Shown in pieces: positions 41,105 through 49,730 of a stretch of 64,000 bases of DNA (the first letter of the stretch is position 1; every line of letters begins with the position of its first letter). A model generated the notes under the pieces. The model did no database searches. It was not told the origin of the DNA and worked only from the letters and a program-made list of their open reading frames with translations. Origin of the DNA: SIG603 sp964370405 (lineage in GTDB: Bacteria > Bacillota > Clostridia > Oscillospirales > Acutalibacteraceae); contig CAYJJB010000001.1 of NCBI GenBank assembly GCA_964370405.1, positions 1 to 64,000 of the forward strand, in the 5' to 3' direction. The position numbers were made by a program, and so were the translations under genes.

Positions 41105-42514
41105 TTAAATTTTATCTTTTAAATTTCTTCTGTAAAACGCCATAAATAAGGTGCAAGTTGTCACTGCTGCAAGCACATCAGATATAGACTCTGCAAGGAA
41201 AACACCAAAAACGGCTCCTCCGTCATATACTAAATCGGCTATAGGTGCGGCCATATCTGCTGCAAACTGAGTTGTACCTATAGTAGCAGGTAGGATGTAA
41301 AGTAGTGGAATTAATAATATGATTTTTCTAAATATCGCCATAGATAGTGAATTTTTTGCTTGTCCCAGTGCCATAAATGACTGCTGACAGCACATTTGCA
41401 TACCAAAAGTAAGTCCACCCATTAGATACACTCTTAATGCCCATGTGGCAAACCTTATAGCATCAGGTTCTGTTGCAAACATGGAAACAAAGGTTTCAGC
41501 AAAAATAAGTATCATTCCAACTCCGCAAAACGCCCCAATTACACACACTTTAAAGGTAAGTTTAAATGTGTTGCGCACTCGTTCATAATTTCCTGCACCA
41601 TAGTTAAAACTCATTATAGGCTGAGCGCCTTGACAAAAGCCGCTTATTGGGAAAGTTATCATTTGGTATAGGCTTAAAAGTATTGCCATAGTTCCCACTG
41701 CCATAGTTCCACCAAACTGTGAAAGTTGGTTTATAAATGTAATTTGCAGTAGGCTCTCTGTCGTGCTCATAATAAATGGCGATATTCCAAGTGACATAAT
41801 TGAAAGTAAAATTTTAAGTCTTGGCAGTAAAAATTCTCTTCTAATTCTTATTACACTGCTTTTGCCAAAAAAGAATTTTAATGCCCATATTGCAGATACA
41901 GTTTGAGAAATAACGGTTGCAAGCGCCGCACCCTGTACACCCATGTCAAAAACAAAGATGAAAAGTGGGTCAAGGGCAATGTTAAGTGCTGCACCAATTA
42001 CCACAGTTGCCATTCCTATTTTGGTTTTTCCTTGTGTGTTTATGTATGCGTTCATTCCGAATGCAATTTGAACACATACTGTTCCTATGCTATAAATCGT
42101 TATGTATGATACCGCATAGCTTATATTGCTTTCATCTGCACCAAAAAGATATAGTATAGGTTCTGCAAAAATGGCGACAATTACAGTAATGATAACACCA
42201 CTAATTATAAGGCTTGTAAAGGAGTTTGAAAGTATTTTTTCAGCGCCTTCTTTATCATTTTGACCAAGTTTAATAGCGGCAAGCGGTGCGCCACCCACAC
42301 CAAAAAGCTGGGTAAGTGCCATGATAATTGTAATTATTGGAAGTGCCACGGCAAGTCCTGACAGAGCAAGGCTTGAGTCTGGCATTCTTCCAATATAAAT
42401 TCGGTCAACTATATTGTAAAGCATATTCACAACCTGTGCTATAATTGTGGGAATAGCAAGGCTTACAAGCAGTTTTCCTATTTTTTCTGTTCCAAGTTTA
42501 CTTCGTGCATTCAT
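41105..42514 (-). CDS. MATE family efflux transporter (second copy)
   Basis: A 469-aa MATE transporter with about 12 membrane helices. Family marks are LLVSLAIPTIIAQVVNMLYN, IVDRIYIGRMPDSSLALSG, FGVGGAPLAAIKLGQND, and in the second half GFCQGAQPIMSFNYGAGNYE. It is the NorM/DinF-like branch common in Clostridia, different from the copy at 20521. Its stop codon lies 12 bp before the polA start; its own start is 2 bp past the dusB stop, so it is inside the yfbR-tsaD operon. Substrate unknown. Confidence 0.92.
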   Translation of the reverse strand: MNARSKLGTEKIGKLLVSLAIPTIIAQVVNMLYNIVDRIYIGRMPDSSLALSGLAVALPIITIIMALTQLFGVGGAPLAAIKLGQNDKEGAEKILSNSFTSLIISGVIITVIVAIFAEPILYLFGADESNISYAVSYITIYSIGTVCVQIAFGMNAYINTQGKTKIGMATVVIGAALNIALDPLFIFVFDMGVQGAALATVISQTVSAIWALKFFFGKSSVIRIRREFLLPRLKILLSIMSLGISPFIMSTTESLLQITFINQLSQFGGTMAVGTMAILLSLYQMITFPISGFCQGAQPIMSFNYGAGNYERVRNTFKLTFKVCVIGAFCGVGMILIFAETFVSMFATEPDAIRFATWALRVYLMGGLTFGMQMCCQQSFMALGQAKNSLSMAIFRKIILLIPLLYILPATIGTTQFAADMAAPIADLVYDGGAVFGVFLAESISDVLAAVTTCTLFMAFYRRNLKDKI

Positions 42515-42516
42515 TC

Positions 42517-43497
42517 TTATACCTCTTCGTTTCTATTTAGTAAAAATAAATCTTTTAATAGCATGTCAAGCTCTTCAAGTGTTTGAAGTGTTCCGCTTCT
42601 GTTTCTAAACTGTGCGGCGCCCTTCATTCCGTGTATATACCATGCAACATGCTTTCTTGCCTCTCTCATAGCTCGTTGCTCGCCTTTAAGTTCACACATT
42701 AAAGATATATGCTCTCTTATAGTTATAATTTTTTGAGAAAGGGGAGGAGGAGGTAAAATTCTTACATCATCTCTTAAACAGGCATTAATTTGTGCAAAAA
42801 TCCATGGGTTTCCAAGGGCTGCCCTGCCTACCATAACAGCATCGCAGCCAGTTTTATCTATCATTTTTGCCGCAGATACGGCATCTACTACATCTCCATT
42901 GCCAATTACAGGGACACTTACCGCTTCTTTTACCTTTTTTATTATTTCCCAATCTGCAAAAGGCTTGTACATTTGTGCCCTTGTTCTACCGTGAATACAA
43001 ATGGCATCAGCTCCGGCTTCTTCACAAATCAATGCGACTTCCACTGCATTTACTTGGTCATCATCCCAACCTTTTCGCATTTTAACTGTTACAGGAATAT
43101 CTATTTCATCTTTTATTGCTTTTACAATTTCACCGCAAAGTTTCGGAGTTTTCATAAGTGCGCTTCCACAGTTATTGCCCGCTACTTTTGGTACCGGGCA
43201 ACCCATATTTATATCAATAAAACTTGGATTTTTATCTAAAACTTTCCTTGCAGCCTCTGCCATAATTTTAGGGTCGTCACCAAAAATTTGTATGCCAATA
43301 GGTCGTTTGTCAAGGCTTAAATCTAGTATTTCATTTGTCTTTTTATCATTAAAATGCAGTGCTTTAGAGCTTGCCATTTCCGTGACGGTAAACGCTGTAC
43401 CGTACTGTGAGCATATTTTTCTAAACGCTGCATCTGTGGCCCCTGCCATAGGTGCAAGTACTGCCTTGCCCTCTATATTAATATTACCAATTTTCAA
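42517..43497 (-). CDS. dusB: tRNA-dihydrouridine synthase B
   Basis: A 326-aa FMN enzyme reducing specific uridines in tRNA (DusB type). It has the TIM barrel pattern VLAPMAGATDAAFRKICSQY, FIDINMGCPVPKVAGNNCGS (catalytic Cys in NMGCP, family motif), VTVKMRKGWDD, AICIHGRTRAQMYKPFADW and VIGNGDVVDAVSAAKMI, ending with an alpha-helical tRNA-binding domain. Length is normal. It follows yfbR by 8 bp in the operon. Confidence 0.95.
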   Translation of the reverse strand: MKIGNINIEGKAVLAPMAGATDAAFRKICSQYGTAFTVTEMASSKALHFNDKKTNEILDLSLDKRPIGIQIFGDDPKIMAEAARKVLDKNPSFIDINMGCPVPKVAGNNCGSALMKTPKLCGEIVKAIKDEIDIPVTVKMRKGWDDDQVNAVEVALICEEAGADAICIHGRTRAQMYKPFADWEIIKKVKEAVSVPVIGNGDVVDAVSAAKMIDKTGCDAVMVGRAALGNPWIFAQINACLRDDVRILPPPPLSQKIITIREHISLMCELKGEQRAMREARKHVAWYIHGMKGAAQFRNRSGTLQTLEELDMLLKDLFLLNRNEEV

Positions 43498-43505
43498 ATT
43501 TTACC

Positions 43506-44087
43506 TCATTCCTGTTCGTCAAGTGTAAGTGTAAATGACGGTAGTGCTTCGTCTATAAAAACATTTGCCTCTTTGCAGTTTAAGTTGTTTACAGCAAGTC
43601 GCAAGCTTTGCTCTGCTGTGTTAAACTCTGTATTTCCCGACTTTTTTTCTTCAATGCATTTAATAATTGCAGAAATTTTATCTGCTGCCTTTATAAGTAG
43701 TTTGTATTTTTTGTCATCATCGCTTGATATTTCTAAAATTTCTTTATATTCATCTTTTAAATCGCTTGGAAGCATGTGTATAAGTTTATCAACTGCTAGT
43801 TTCTCTACTTCCTTATATGCCTCACGTATTTTAGGGCTGTGATATTTTACAGGAGTAGGCAAGTCGCCTGTGATGATTTCTGTTACGTCATGATACATAG
43901 CAAGCACGCACACTCGGTTTTCATCATAATTTTCATTAAATCGTTTATTTCCAATAAGAGCTAAAGCGTGGGCAACAATTGCTGTTTCCAAGCTGTGCTC
44001 GCTAATATTTTCATCTCTTGTATTTCTCATAAGTCCCCAGCGGTTTATATACCTCATTCTGGAGAGCATTGCATAAAAATGTGTCAC
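43506..44087 (-). CDS. yfbR: YfbR-like 5'-deoxynucleotidase (HD domain)
   Basis: A 193-aa HD-domain phosphohydrolase of the YfbR type, which hydrolyses deoxynucleoside 5'-monophosphates. The start HFYAMLSRMRYINRWGLMRN and the metal-binding sequence ENISEHSLETAIVAHALALI match YfbR; the HD pair is in LAMYHDVTEIITGDLPTPVK. The final Asp ligand lies in LIKAADKISAI. It heads the eight-gene operon, with a consensus promoter 20-48 bp upstream and GAGGTGG ribosome binding site. Confidence 0.93.
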   Translation of the reverse strand: MTHFYAMLSRMRYINRWGLMRNTRDENISEHSLETAIVAHALALIGNKRFNENYDENRVCVLAMYHDVTEIITGDLPTPVKYHSPKIREAYKEVEKLAVDKLIHMLPSDLKDEYKEILEISSDDDKKYKLLIKAADKISAIIKCIEEKKSGNTEFNTAEQSLRLAVNNLNCKEANVFIDEALPSFTLTLDEQE

Positions 44088-44106
44088 TTAACCACCTCTT
44101 ACAGAT

Positions 44107-44135
44107 ATTATATATAAATTCTACTATTTTTTCAA
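44107..44135 (-). promoter_or_regulatory. predicted sigma-A promoter of the yfbR-tsaD operon
   Basis: Minus-strand TTGAAA (44135-44130) and TATAAT (44112-44107) with a 17-bp spacer. Gene spacings downstream to 35819 are overlaps or gaps under 20 bp, so it probably drives eight genes. Confidence 0.8.
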
Positions 44136-44279
44136 TAACTTTACCTTATAAATTAAACTTTCTTTTAAATAAGCTCTTTATTGTTTGTGGGTTTTGTGGT
44201 AAAATTGATTTTGTATTATGCATTTAAGAAAATATACAAAATTCTAATATATAAAAATTATAGTGGAAGGAGCACTAAT

Positions 44280-46769
44280 ATGTCCGAATTTAAATCACTT
44301 TTGCCAAGAGTTAATACAAAAAAATTCTTATTTAAATCATTTACACTTGGATTTATTTTGTCTTTTTTAATATTTATTCCATATATCATAGCAGACGGAG
44401 GAAGATTTTTCTTTTATGGGGACTTTAATGTTCAGCAAGTTCCGTTTTATAAGCTTGCACATGAAACGGTAAGAAGTGGAAATTTTGGTTGGAGTCATCT
44501 TACAGATTTAGGCGCTAATTTTATAGGTTCTTATTCATTTTACCTTTTGGGAAGCCCGTTTTTTTGGCTTACAATTCCTTTCCCTAATGACTGGATACCA
44601 TTTTTAATGGCACCTCTTTTAATGCTTAAATTTGCCTGTGCAACTTTATCGGCATCTCTGTTTTTGAAAAGATATGTAAAAAATTTAAATGTTGCACTTA
44701 TTGGTGCACTGCTTTATGCTTTTTCAGGATTTTCATTATATAACGTGTTTTTTAATCATTTTCATGAGGCAATAGTGGTGTTTCCTTTACTGCTTTATGC
44801 TTTAGATGAATTTATACATGAAAAACGCCGTGGGCTTTTTTGTTTAGTTGTTGCATTTTCTTGTTTGTCAAACTATTATTTCTTTGTAGGACAGGTTGTT
44901 TTTACATTGATTTATTTCTTTTTGCGCTTAATTTGCAAGAGCTATAAAGTCACAATAAAAGAATTTGCCCTATTGGTTTTAGAAGCAGTTTTAGGCTTTA
45001 TGATGGCGTGTATACTGCTTATTCCGTCAGTGTTAACTGTTATGCAAAATTACAGGGTGTCAAACCCCATAGAGGGTTGGAATGCTGTGATGTATCCAAA
45101 TACACAGCGTTATGTGCAAATAATATCCTCGTTTTTCTTCCCGCCAGACCTTGCAGCAAGACCGAATTTTGCACCCGATTCAGGTGCAAAGTGGGCATCT
45201 GTTGGTGCTTGGCTTCCGCTGTTTAGTGTAAGTGGTGTGGTGGCGTGGATGCAAATTAGGCGCAAGCACTGGCTTAAAAAAATGCTATTTATCTGCATAA
45301 TTATGGCGCTTGTTCCAGGGCTTAACGCTGCATTTCACCTTTTTAATGCCTCTTATTATGCAAGGTGGTATTACATGTTTACGCTAATGCTAGCACTTGC
45401 AACAGTTATGGCACTTGAGCATAAAAGAGCTGATTTTAAAAAAGCAATTAAGCGCACAAGTATTGTTACAGCGATAATTGCACTTACAATAGGATTTACA
45501 CCAGCTTTAATAGAGGTTGACGATGTAGAAACGCTTACTTTTGGATTATATGAATACCGAGAGCGATTCTTTATATATGTAGCGCTTGCACTGTTAAGTT
45601 TAGCTGCTCTTACTTATTTATTTTTATATTATAGAAACAATAAAGAAAAGTTTATTAAACGCACTACCATAACACTTTCGGCAATAATAGTTTTTTATGG
45701 CTCTTTCTTTATCATGTCAGGAAAGACACAAAGTGCAAGCCCCTATGATAAAATTATACCAAACTTATTAACTGGCACCGAAAGCCTTGGTCTTGATGAC
45801 TTAGACACCGTGCGAAGTGATTTTTATGAGTCCTTAGATAACTCTGGAATGTACTGGCAAATACCCACTATACAAGCATTTCATAGCATAGTCCCAGGCT
45901 CTATTATGGAGTATTATGATTTTATTGGTGTGCAAAGAGATGTAGGCTCAAGACCTGAGGCGCAGTATCATGCAATAAGAGCGCTCACATCTGTCCGTTG
46001 GCTTTTTGATGATGATAGCGATGACGATTATTTTGCAGGAGAAGATTACAGTGACCCTGCAACTGAGGGCTTTGTTTATCATTCTAATGCAAACGGTTTT
46101 GATATTTGGGAAAATGAATACTACATACCCATGGGTTTTAGTTATGATTATTATTTAACAGAAAGTGATGCAAAAGAACTTAGCGAAACACAGCGCCAAT
46201 ATGCCATGCTTGCGGCTCTTGTAATTAAAGATGAGGACGAGGCAATTTTCTCTGCATATTTACAGCCATATGATCAAGCGATAATAAGGCGTAATCAGTT
46301 TGTCTATGAAGACGCTTGCCTTGCACTTATAGAGGACAGTGCTACAAATTTTGAGTACACAAATACAGGTTTTGTGGCTCATACAGATTACGAAAATTCT
46401 GAATTTGTGTTTTTCAGTGTTCCTTATGAAGATGGATTTACAGCGACTGTAAATGGAGAACTTGCAACTATTTACCAAGTGAATGTGGGCTTTATGGCAG
46501 TTGAAGTGCCAGCTGGTGAGAATGTTACTATACAGTTTTATTATCAAACACCAGGACTTAGTGTTGGAATGTTAATTACAAGTTTTGCTGTAGCAATTTT
46601 CATAACTTACATCTATGTAACAAGAAAAATGAAAAATAAACAAGACAGCAATCAAAAACGTAATTTGTTTTCAAAGCTTAGAGTAAATAAAAAATTTAGT
46701 GAATACTGCAAAGTTAAAAATTGCAGTTTTAATGACAGTACTATACTAAAAAAAGATTACAGACTGTAA
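44280..46769 (+). CDS. yfhO: YfhO family membrane glycosyltransferase-like protein
   Basis: An 829-aa GT-C-like integral membrane protein. About 12-13 hydrophobic segments occupy residues 20-490, the first preceding the loop DGGRFFFYGDFNVQQVPFY, a YfhO signature with the Asp expected at the first extracytoplasmic loop. Residues about 500-790 are a large extracytoplasmic domain and a final helix follows near 795-815 (MLITSFAVAIFITYIYV). In Bacillus and Listeria, YfhO transfers sugars from undecaprenyl-phosphate to lipoteichoic acid, partnered with CsbB. The CsbB-like gene is 16 bp downstream. The ATG at 44280 lies 7 nt from AAGGAG and is preferred over longer readings. Confidence 0.9.
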   Translation: MSEFKSLLPRVNTKKFLFKSFTLGFILSFLIFIPYIIADGGRFFFYGDFNVQQVPFYKLAHETVRSGNFGWSHLTDLGANFIGSYSFYLLGSPFFWLTIPFPNDWIPFLMAPLLMLKFACATLSASLFLKRYVKNLNVALIGALLYAFSGFSLYNVFFNHFHEAIVVFPLLLYALDEFIHEKRRGLFCLVVAFSCLSNYYFFVGQVVFTLIYFFLRLICKSYKVTIKEFALLVLEAVLGFMMACILLIPSVLTVMQNYRVSNPIEGWNAVMYPNTQRYVQIISSFFFPPDLAARPNFAPDSGAKWASVGAWLPLFSVSGVVAWMQIRRKHWLKKMLFICIIMALVPGLNAAFHLFNASYYARWYYMFTLMLALATVMALEHKRADFKKAIKRTSIVTAIIALTIGFTPALIEVDDVETLTFGLYEYRERFFIYVALALLSLAALTYLFLYYRNNKEKFIKRTTITLSAIIVFYGSFFIMSGKTQSASPYDKIIPNLLTGTESLGLDDLDTVRSDFYESLDNSGMYWQIPTIQAFHSIVPGSIMEYYDFIGVQRDVGSRPEAQYHAIRALTSVRWLFDDDSDDDYFAGEDYSDPATEGFVYHSNANGFDIWENEYYIPMGFSYDYYLTESDAKELSETQRQYAMLAALVIKDEDEAIFSAYLQPYDQAIIRRNQFVYEDACLALIEDSATNFEYTNTGFVAHTDYENSEFVFFSVPYEDGFTATVNGELATIYQVNVGFMAVEVPAGENVTIQFYYQTPGLSVGMLITSFAVAIFITYIYVTRKMKNKQDSNQKRNLFSKLRVNKKFSEYCKVKNCSFNDSTILKKDYRL

Positions 46770-46785
46770 AAGGAGTATTTTTATA

Positions 46786-47757
46786 ATGAGTATCGCTTAT
46801 CTAGTTGTACCTTGTTACAACGAAGAGGAAGTTCTTAATGAAACAAATAAACGGCTTATGCAAAAACTTGCCGAAATGATACACAAGGGTGTAGTTGATG
46901 AGAAAAGTCGAATTTTATATGTAGACGACGGAAGCCGTGATAGCACTTGGAAAATTATTGATGAACTACACAAAAAATATACTTGTGTAGAGGGACTTAA
47001 ACTTTCAAGAAATTGTGGACATCAAAACGCACTTTTATCAGGACTTATGGCGGCAAAAGATAGATGTGACTTTACAATTAGCCTTGATGCAGATTTACAA
47101 GACGATATTGAAGTTTTAGACGAATTTGTAAAAAAATATGATGAAGGTAATCAAGTGGTTTATGGAGTGCGAAAAAAACGTGACAAAGACTCGTTTTTTA
47201 AGCGTTTTACTGCCGAAAGTTTTTATAAAATAATGAAATTTTTGGGTGTTGATATAGTCTTTAATCATGCAGACTATAGACTAATGAGTAAAAAAGCGCT
47301 TGAAGCTCTGGCAGATTTTTCAGAGGTTAACCTGTTTTTGCGTGGTATAGTGCCTTTAGTAGGCTTTAAAAGTGACTGTGTATATTATGACAGACATGAC
47401 AGATTTGCCGGTGAGTCAAAATATCCGTTTAGAAAAATGCTTTCTTTTGCAACAGATGGAATTACTTCTTTTAGCGTAAAGCCATTAAAACTTATTTCTC
47501 ATTTTGGAATTTTAATTTCTATATTCAGTGTGGTAGGACTTTTATATGCGCTTATCTCTTATTTTATGGGTGTAGCGGTTGCAGGTTGGACGGCAACAGT
47601 TGCCTCAATTTGGCTTATAGGCGGAATACAACTTTTATGCCTTGGAGTTGTTGGGACTTATGTTGGGAAAATTTACAGCGAGGTAAAGCGCAGACCACGG
47701 TATATTGTTGAAGCTTATTTATCAAGTGATGATTTAAGTCTTGATAAAAGCCTATAA
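46786..47757 (+). CDS. family 2 glycosyltransferase (CsbB/GtrB-like, membrane)
   Basis: A 323-aa GT2 enzyme: cytoplasmic catalytic domain (1-230) with YLVVPCYNEEEVLNET, ILYVDDGSRDSTWKI, the DxD region FTISLDADLQDDIEVLDE, and YGVRKKRDKDSFFKRFTAE, followed by two membrane helices (about 232-258 and 268-295). CsbB, GtrB and DPMS-like proteins make undecaprenyl- or dolichyl-phosphate sugars. With yfhO just upstream this is a lipid-linked sugar supply and transfer pair for a wall or membrane polymer. The sugar is unknown. Confidence 0.92.
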   Translation: MSIAYLVVPCYNEEEVLNETNKRLMQKLAEMIHKGVVDEKSRILYVDDGSRDSTWKIIDELHKKYTCVEGLKLSRNCGHQNALLSGLMAAKDRCDFTISLDADLQDDIEVLDEFVKKYDEGNQVVYGVRKKRDKDSFFKRFTAESFYKIMKFLGVDIVFNHADYRLMSKKALEALADFSEVNLFLRGIVPLVGFKSDCVYYDRHDRFAGESKYPFRKMLSFATDGITSFSVKPLKLISHFGILISIFSVVGLLYALISYFMGVAVAGWTATVASIWLIGGIQLLCLGVVGTYVGKIYSEVKRRPRYIVEAYLSSDDLSLDKSL

Positions 47758-47769
47758 AAGTGGTATGAT
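47741..47769 (+). promoter_or_regulatory. predicted sigma-A promoter of ychF
   Basis: TTGATA (47741-47746) and TATGAT (47764-47769) with a 17-bp spacer. The -35 lies in the end of the glycosyltransferase gene. The start at 47818 follows a TGGAG site. Confidence 0.65.
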
Positions 47770-47817
47770 ATCAAATGGTAAAAAATTATTAAACGCTTAA
47801 ATGAATGGAGTATTTTT

Positions 47818-48912
47818 ATGAAACTAGGAATAGTGGGTCTTCCAAATGTTGGAAAAAGCACACTTTTTAATGCTATTACAAATGCAGGTGCACAGTCTGC
47901 AAACTATCCTTTTTGCACTATAGACCCTAATGTGGGTGTGGTTGCAGTGCCTGATTATAGGCTTGATAAATTAACAGAACTTTATGACCCTGACAAAGTA
48001 ACGCCAGCATCTATAGAATTTGTGGACATTGCAGGCCTTGTAAAAGGAGCGTCAAAAGGTGAGGGACTTGGCAATAAATTCCTTTCTAATATCCGTGAAG
48101 TAGATGCAATTGTGCATGTTGTAAGATGTTTTGAGGATGATGACATCATTCACGTTGAGGGCAGTGTTGACCCTTCAAGAGATATAGAAACCATAGATAT
48201 GGAGCTTATTTTATCTGATATGGATGTTTTGGACAGACGTATAGATAAAACAAAAAAAGGCATGAAAGCCGACAAGGGTTTACAAGTTGAGCTTGAGTTT
48301 TTAGAGAGAGTAAAAGACGCACTTGATAATGGAAAATCTGCAAGAAGTGTGGAGTGCACAGAGAGCGAAGCTGAAATATTAAGCACAATAAATCTTCTTA
48401 CAAATAAACCTATCATTTATGCTGCAAATATGAGCGAAGACGATTTTGTAAATAATGTTGATACAAATGTAAGATTTAATAAAATTAAAGAAATTGCCAA
48501 AAATGAAAATGCTGTAGTTTTGCCGATTTGTGCACAAATTGAAGCTGAAATTTCAGGAATGGATGAAGAAGAAAAAACCATGTTCTTATCAGATATGGGT
48601 CTAAACCAATCTGGACTTGACAGACTAATTAATGCATGTTATAGCCTACTTGGACTTATCTCATATCTTACAGCAGGTAAACAAGAGGTAAGAGCTTGGA
48701 CAATTACAAAAGGAACAAAAGCACCAGGTGCTGCTGGCAAAATTCACACAGACTTTGAGCGTGGATTTATTAGAGCGGAAACTATTAATTTTGAAGAATT
48801 AGTAAAATGCGGAAGCATTGCAAATGCAAAAGAAAAAGGCCTTGTACGCTCTGAGGGTAAAGAGTATGTTGTGCAAGACGGCGATGTAATTTTATTTAGG
48901 TTTAATGTATAA
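47818..48912 (+). CDS. ychF: redox-regulated ATPase YchF
   Basis: A 364-aa Obg-family P-loop protein with ATPase rather than GTPase activity. G1 is GLPNVGKSTLFNAITNAG, then QSANYPFCTIDPNVG, G3 DIAGLVKGAS, and G4 ANMSEDD (NMxE, instead of NKxD, which is the ATP specificity mark). A coiled-coil insertion and C-terminal TGS domain (KGTKAPGAAGKIHTDFERGF) follow. YchF is nearly universal and binds ribosomes; its exact role is unsettled. It shares TAATG with the next gene. Confidence 0.97.
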   Translation: MKLGIVGLPNVGKSTLFNAITNAGAQSANYPFCTIDPNVGVVAVPDYRLDKLTELYDPDKVTPASIEFVDIAGLVKGASKGEGLGNKFLSNIREVDAIVHVVRCFEDDDIIHVEGSVDPSRDIETIDMELILSDMDVLDRRIDKTKKGMKADKGLQVELEFLERVKDALDNGKSARSVECTESEAEILSTINLLTNKPIIYAANMSEDDFVNNVDTNVRFNKIKEIAKNENAVVLPICAQIEAEISGMDEEEKTMFLSDMGLNQSGLDRLINACYSLLGLISYLTAGKQEVRAWTITKGTKAPGAAGKIHTDFERGFIRAETINFEELVKCGSIANAKEKGLVRSEGKEYVVQDGDVILFRFNV

Positions 48913-49634
48913 TGCCCATAGCATTAATGATAGCTGCAGCGCTTGCGGCATACATAGTTAAAGGAATGTGTGGCTTTGCAAACACTCTTGTGTTTAGCAC
49001 CGCCCTTAGTTTTGCAGGAAGTAATGCGAATATAAGCCCCATAGAAGGCATTTTAGGTTTGCCCTCAAACTTTTATCTTGCCTTCAAACACAGAAAAGAA
49101 ATTAAGTATAAAAACTGCATACCACTCATTTTAATACTTGTAGCAGGACTTATTCCGGGTGCTTTTTTATTAAAATATGTAAATGTGGATGTAATAAAAA
49201 TTATCTTTGGTTTTTTTGTTTTGTATCTATCTGTTGATATGTTTATAGGGGAATACAGAACAAGGATAAAGAAACCACACAAAGCTACTTTAGCAATAAT
49301 TGCAGTGCTTTCAGGAATACTTTGTGGGCTTTTTGGAATAGGCGCAATGCTTGCGTCATATTTTGGAAAAACCACACAAAACACAAAGGCGTTTAAAGGC
49401 AATTTGTGCTTTGTTTTTACAGTTGAAAATATTTGTAGGCTTATACTGTATACTGCAATGTCAATAGTAAATTTAGAAATACTGAAAACTGCGCTAATGC
49501 TGATGCCAGTTATGATTATTGGATTTGGGATAGGACTTTATTTTTCAAAGAAAATAAACGAAAAACTTGCAAAGAAATTTATAATTATAATGCTAGGCCT
49601 ATCTGCAATTTCTCTTATAGTGACAAGTATTTAG
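48912..49634 (+). CDS. TauE/SafE family sulfite exporter-like permease
   Basis: A 240-aa membrane protein with about seven or eight hydrophobic segments and two repeated motifs of the family, GFANTLVFSTALSFAG in the first half and GILCGLFGIGAMLASYFGK in the second. Such proteins export or import sulfite, sulfoacetate or other small anions; none can be assigned here. The ATG overlaps the ychF stop codon (TAATG), so translation is coupled even though the functions appear unrelated. Confidence 0.87.
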   Translation: MPIALMIAAALAAYIVKGMCGFANTLVFSTALSFAGSNANISPIEGILGLPSNFYLAFKHRKEIKYKNCIPLILILVAGLIPGAFLLKYVNVDVIKIIFGFFVLYLSVDMFIGEYRTRIKKPHKATLAIIAVLSGILCGLFGIGAMLASYFGKTTQNTKAFKGNLCFVFTVENICRLILYTAMSIVNLEILKTALMLMPVMIIGFGIGLYFSKKINEKLAKKFIIIMLGLSAISLIVTSI

Positions 49635-49662
49635 AGTACTGATAGATATTCATAAATAATCA

Positions 49663-49705
49663 AAAACAACACCCTTTGTCCACTTTGGATTGAGGGTGTT
49701 GTTTT
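49663..49705. terminator. bidirectional terminator between tauE-like and pheT
   Basis: A 13-bp perfect stem (49663-49675 with 49693-49705), 17-nt loop, A and T runs at the ends, between convergent genes. Confidence 0.88.
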
Positions 49706-49730
49706 ATTTTAAGAAGTATCTAAATGAGAA

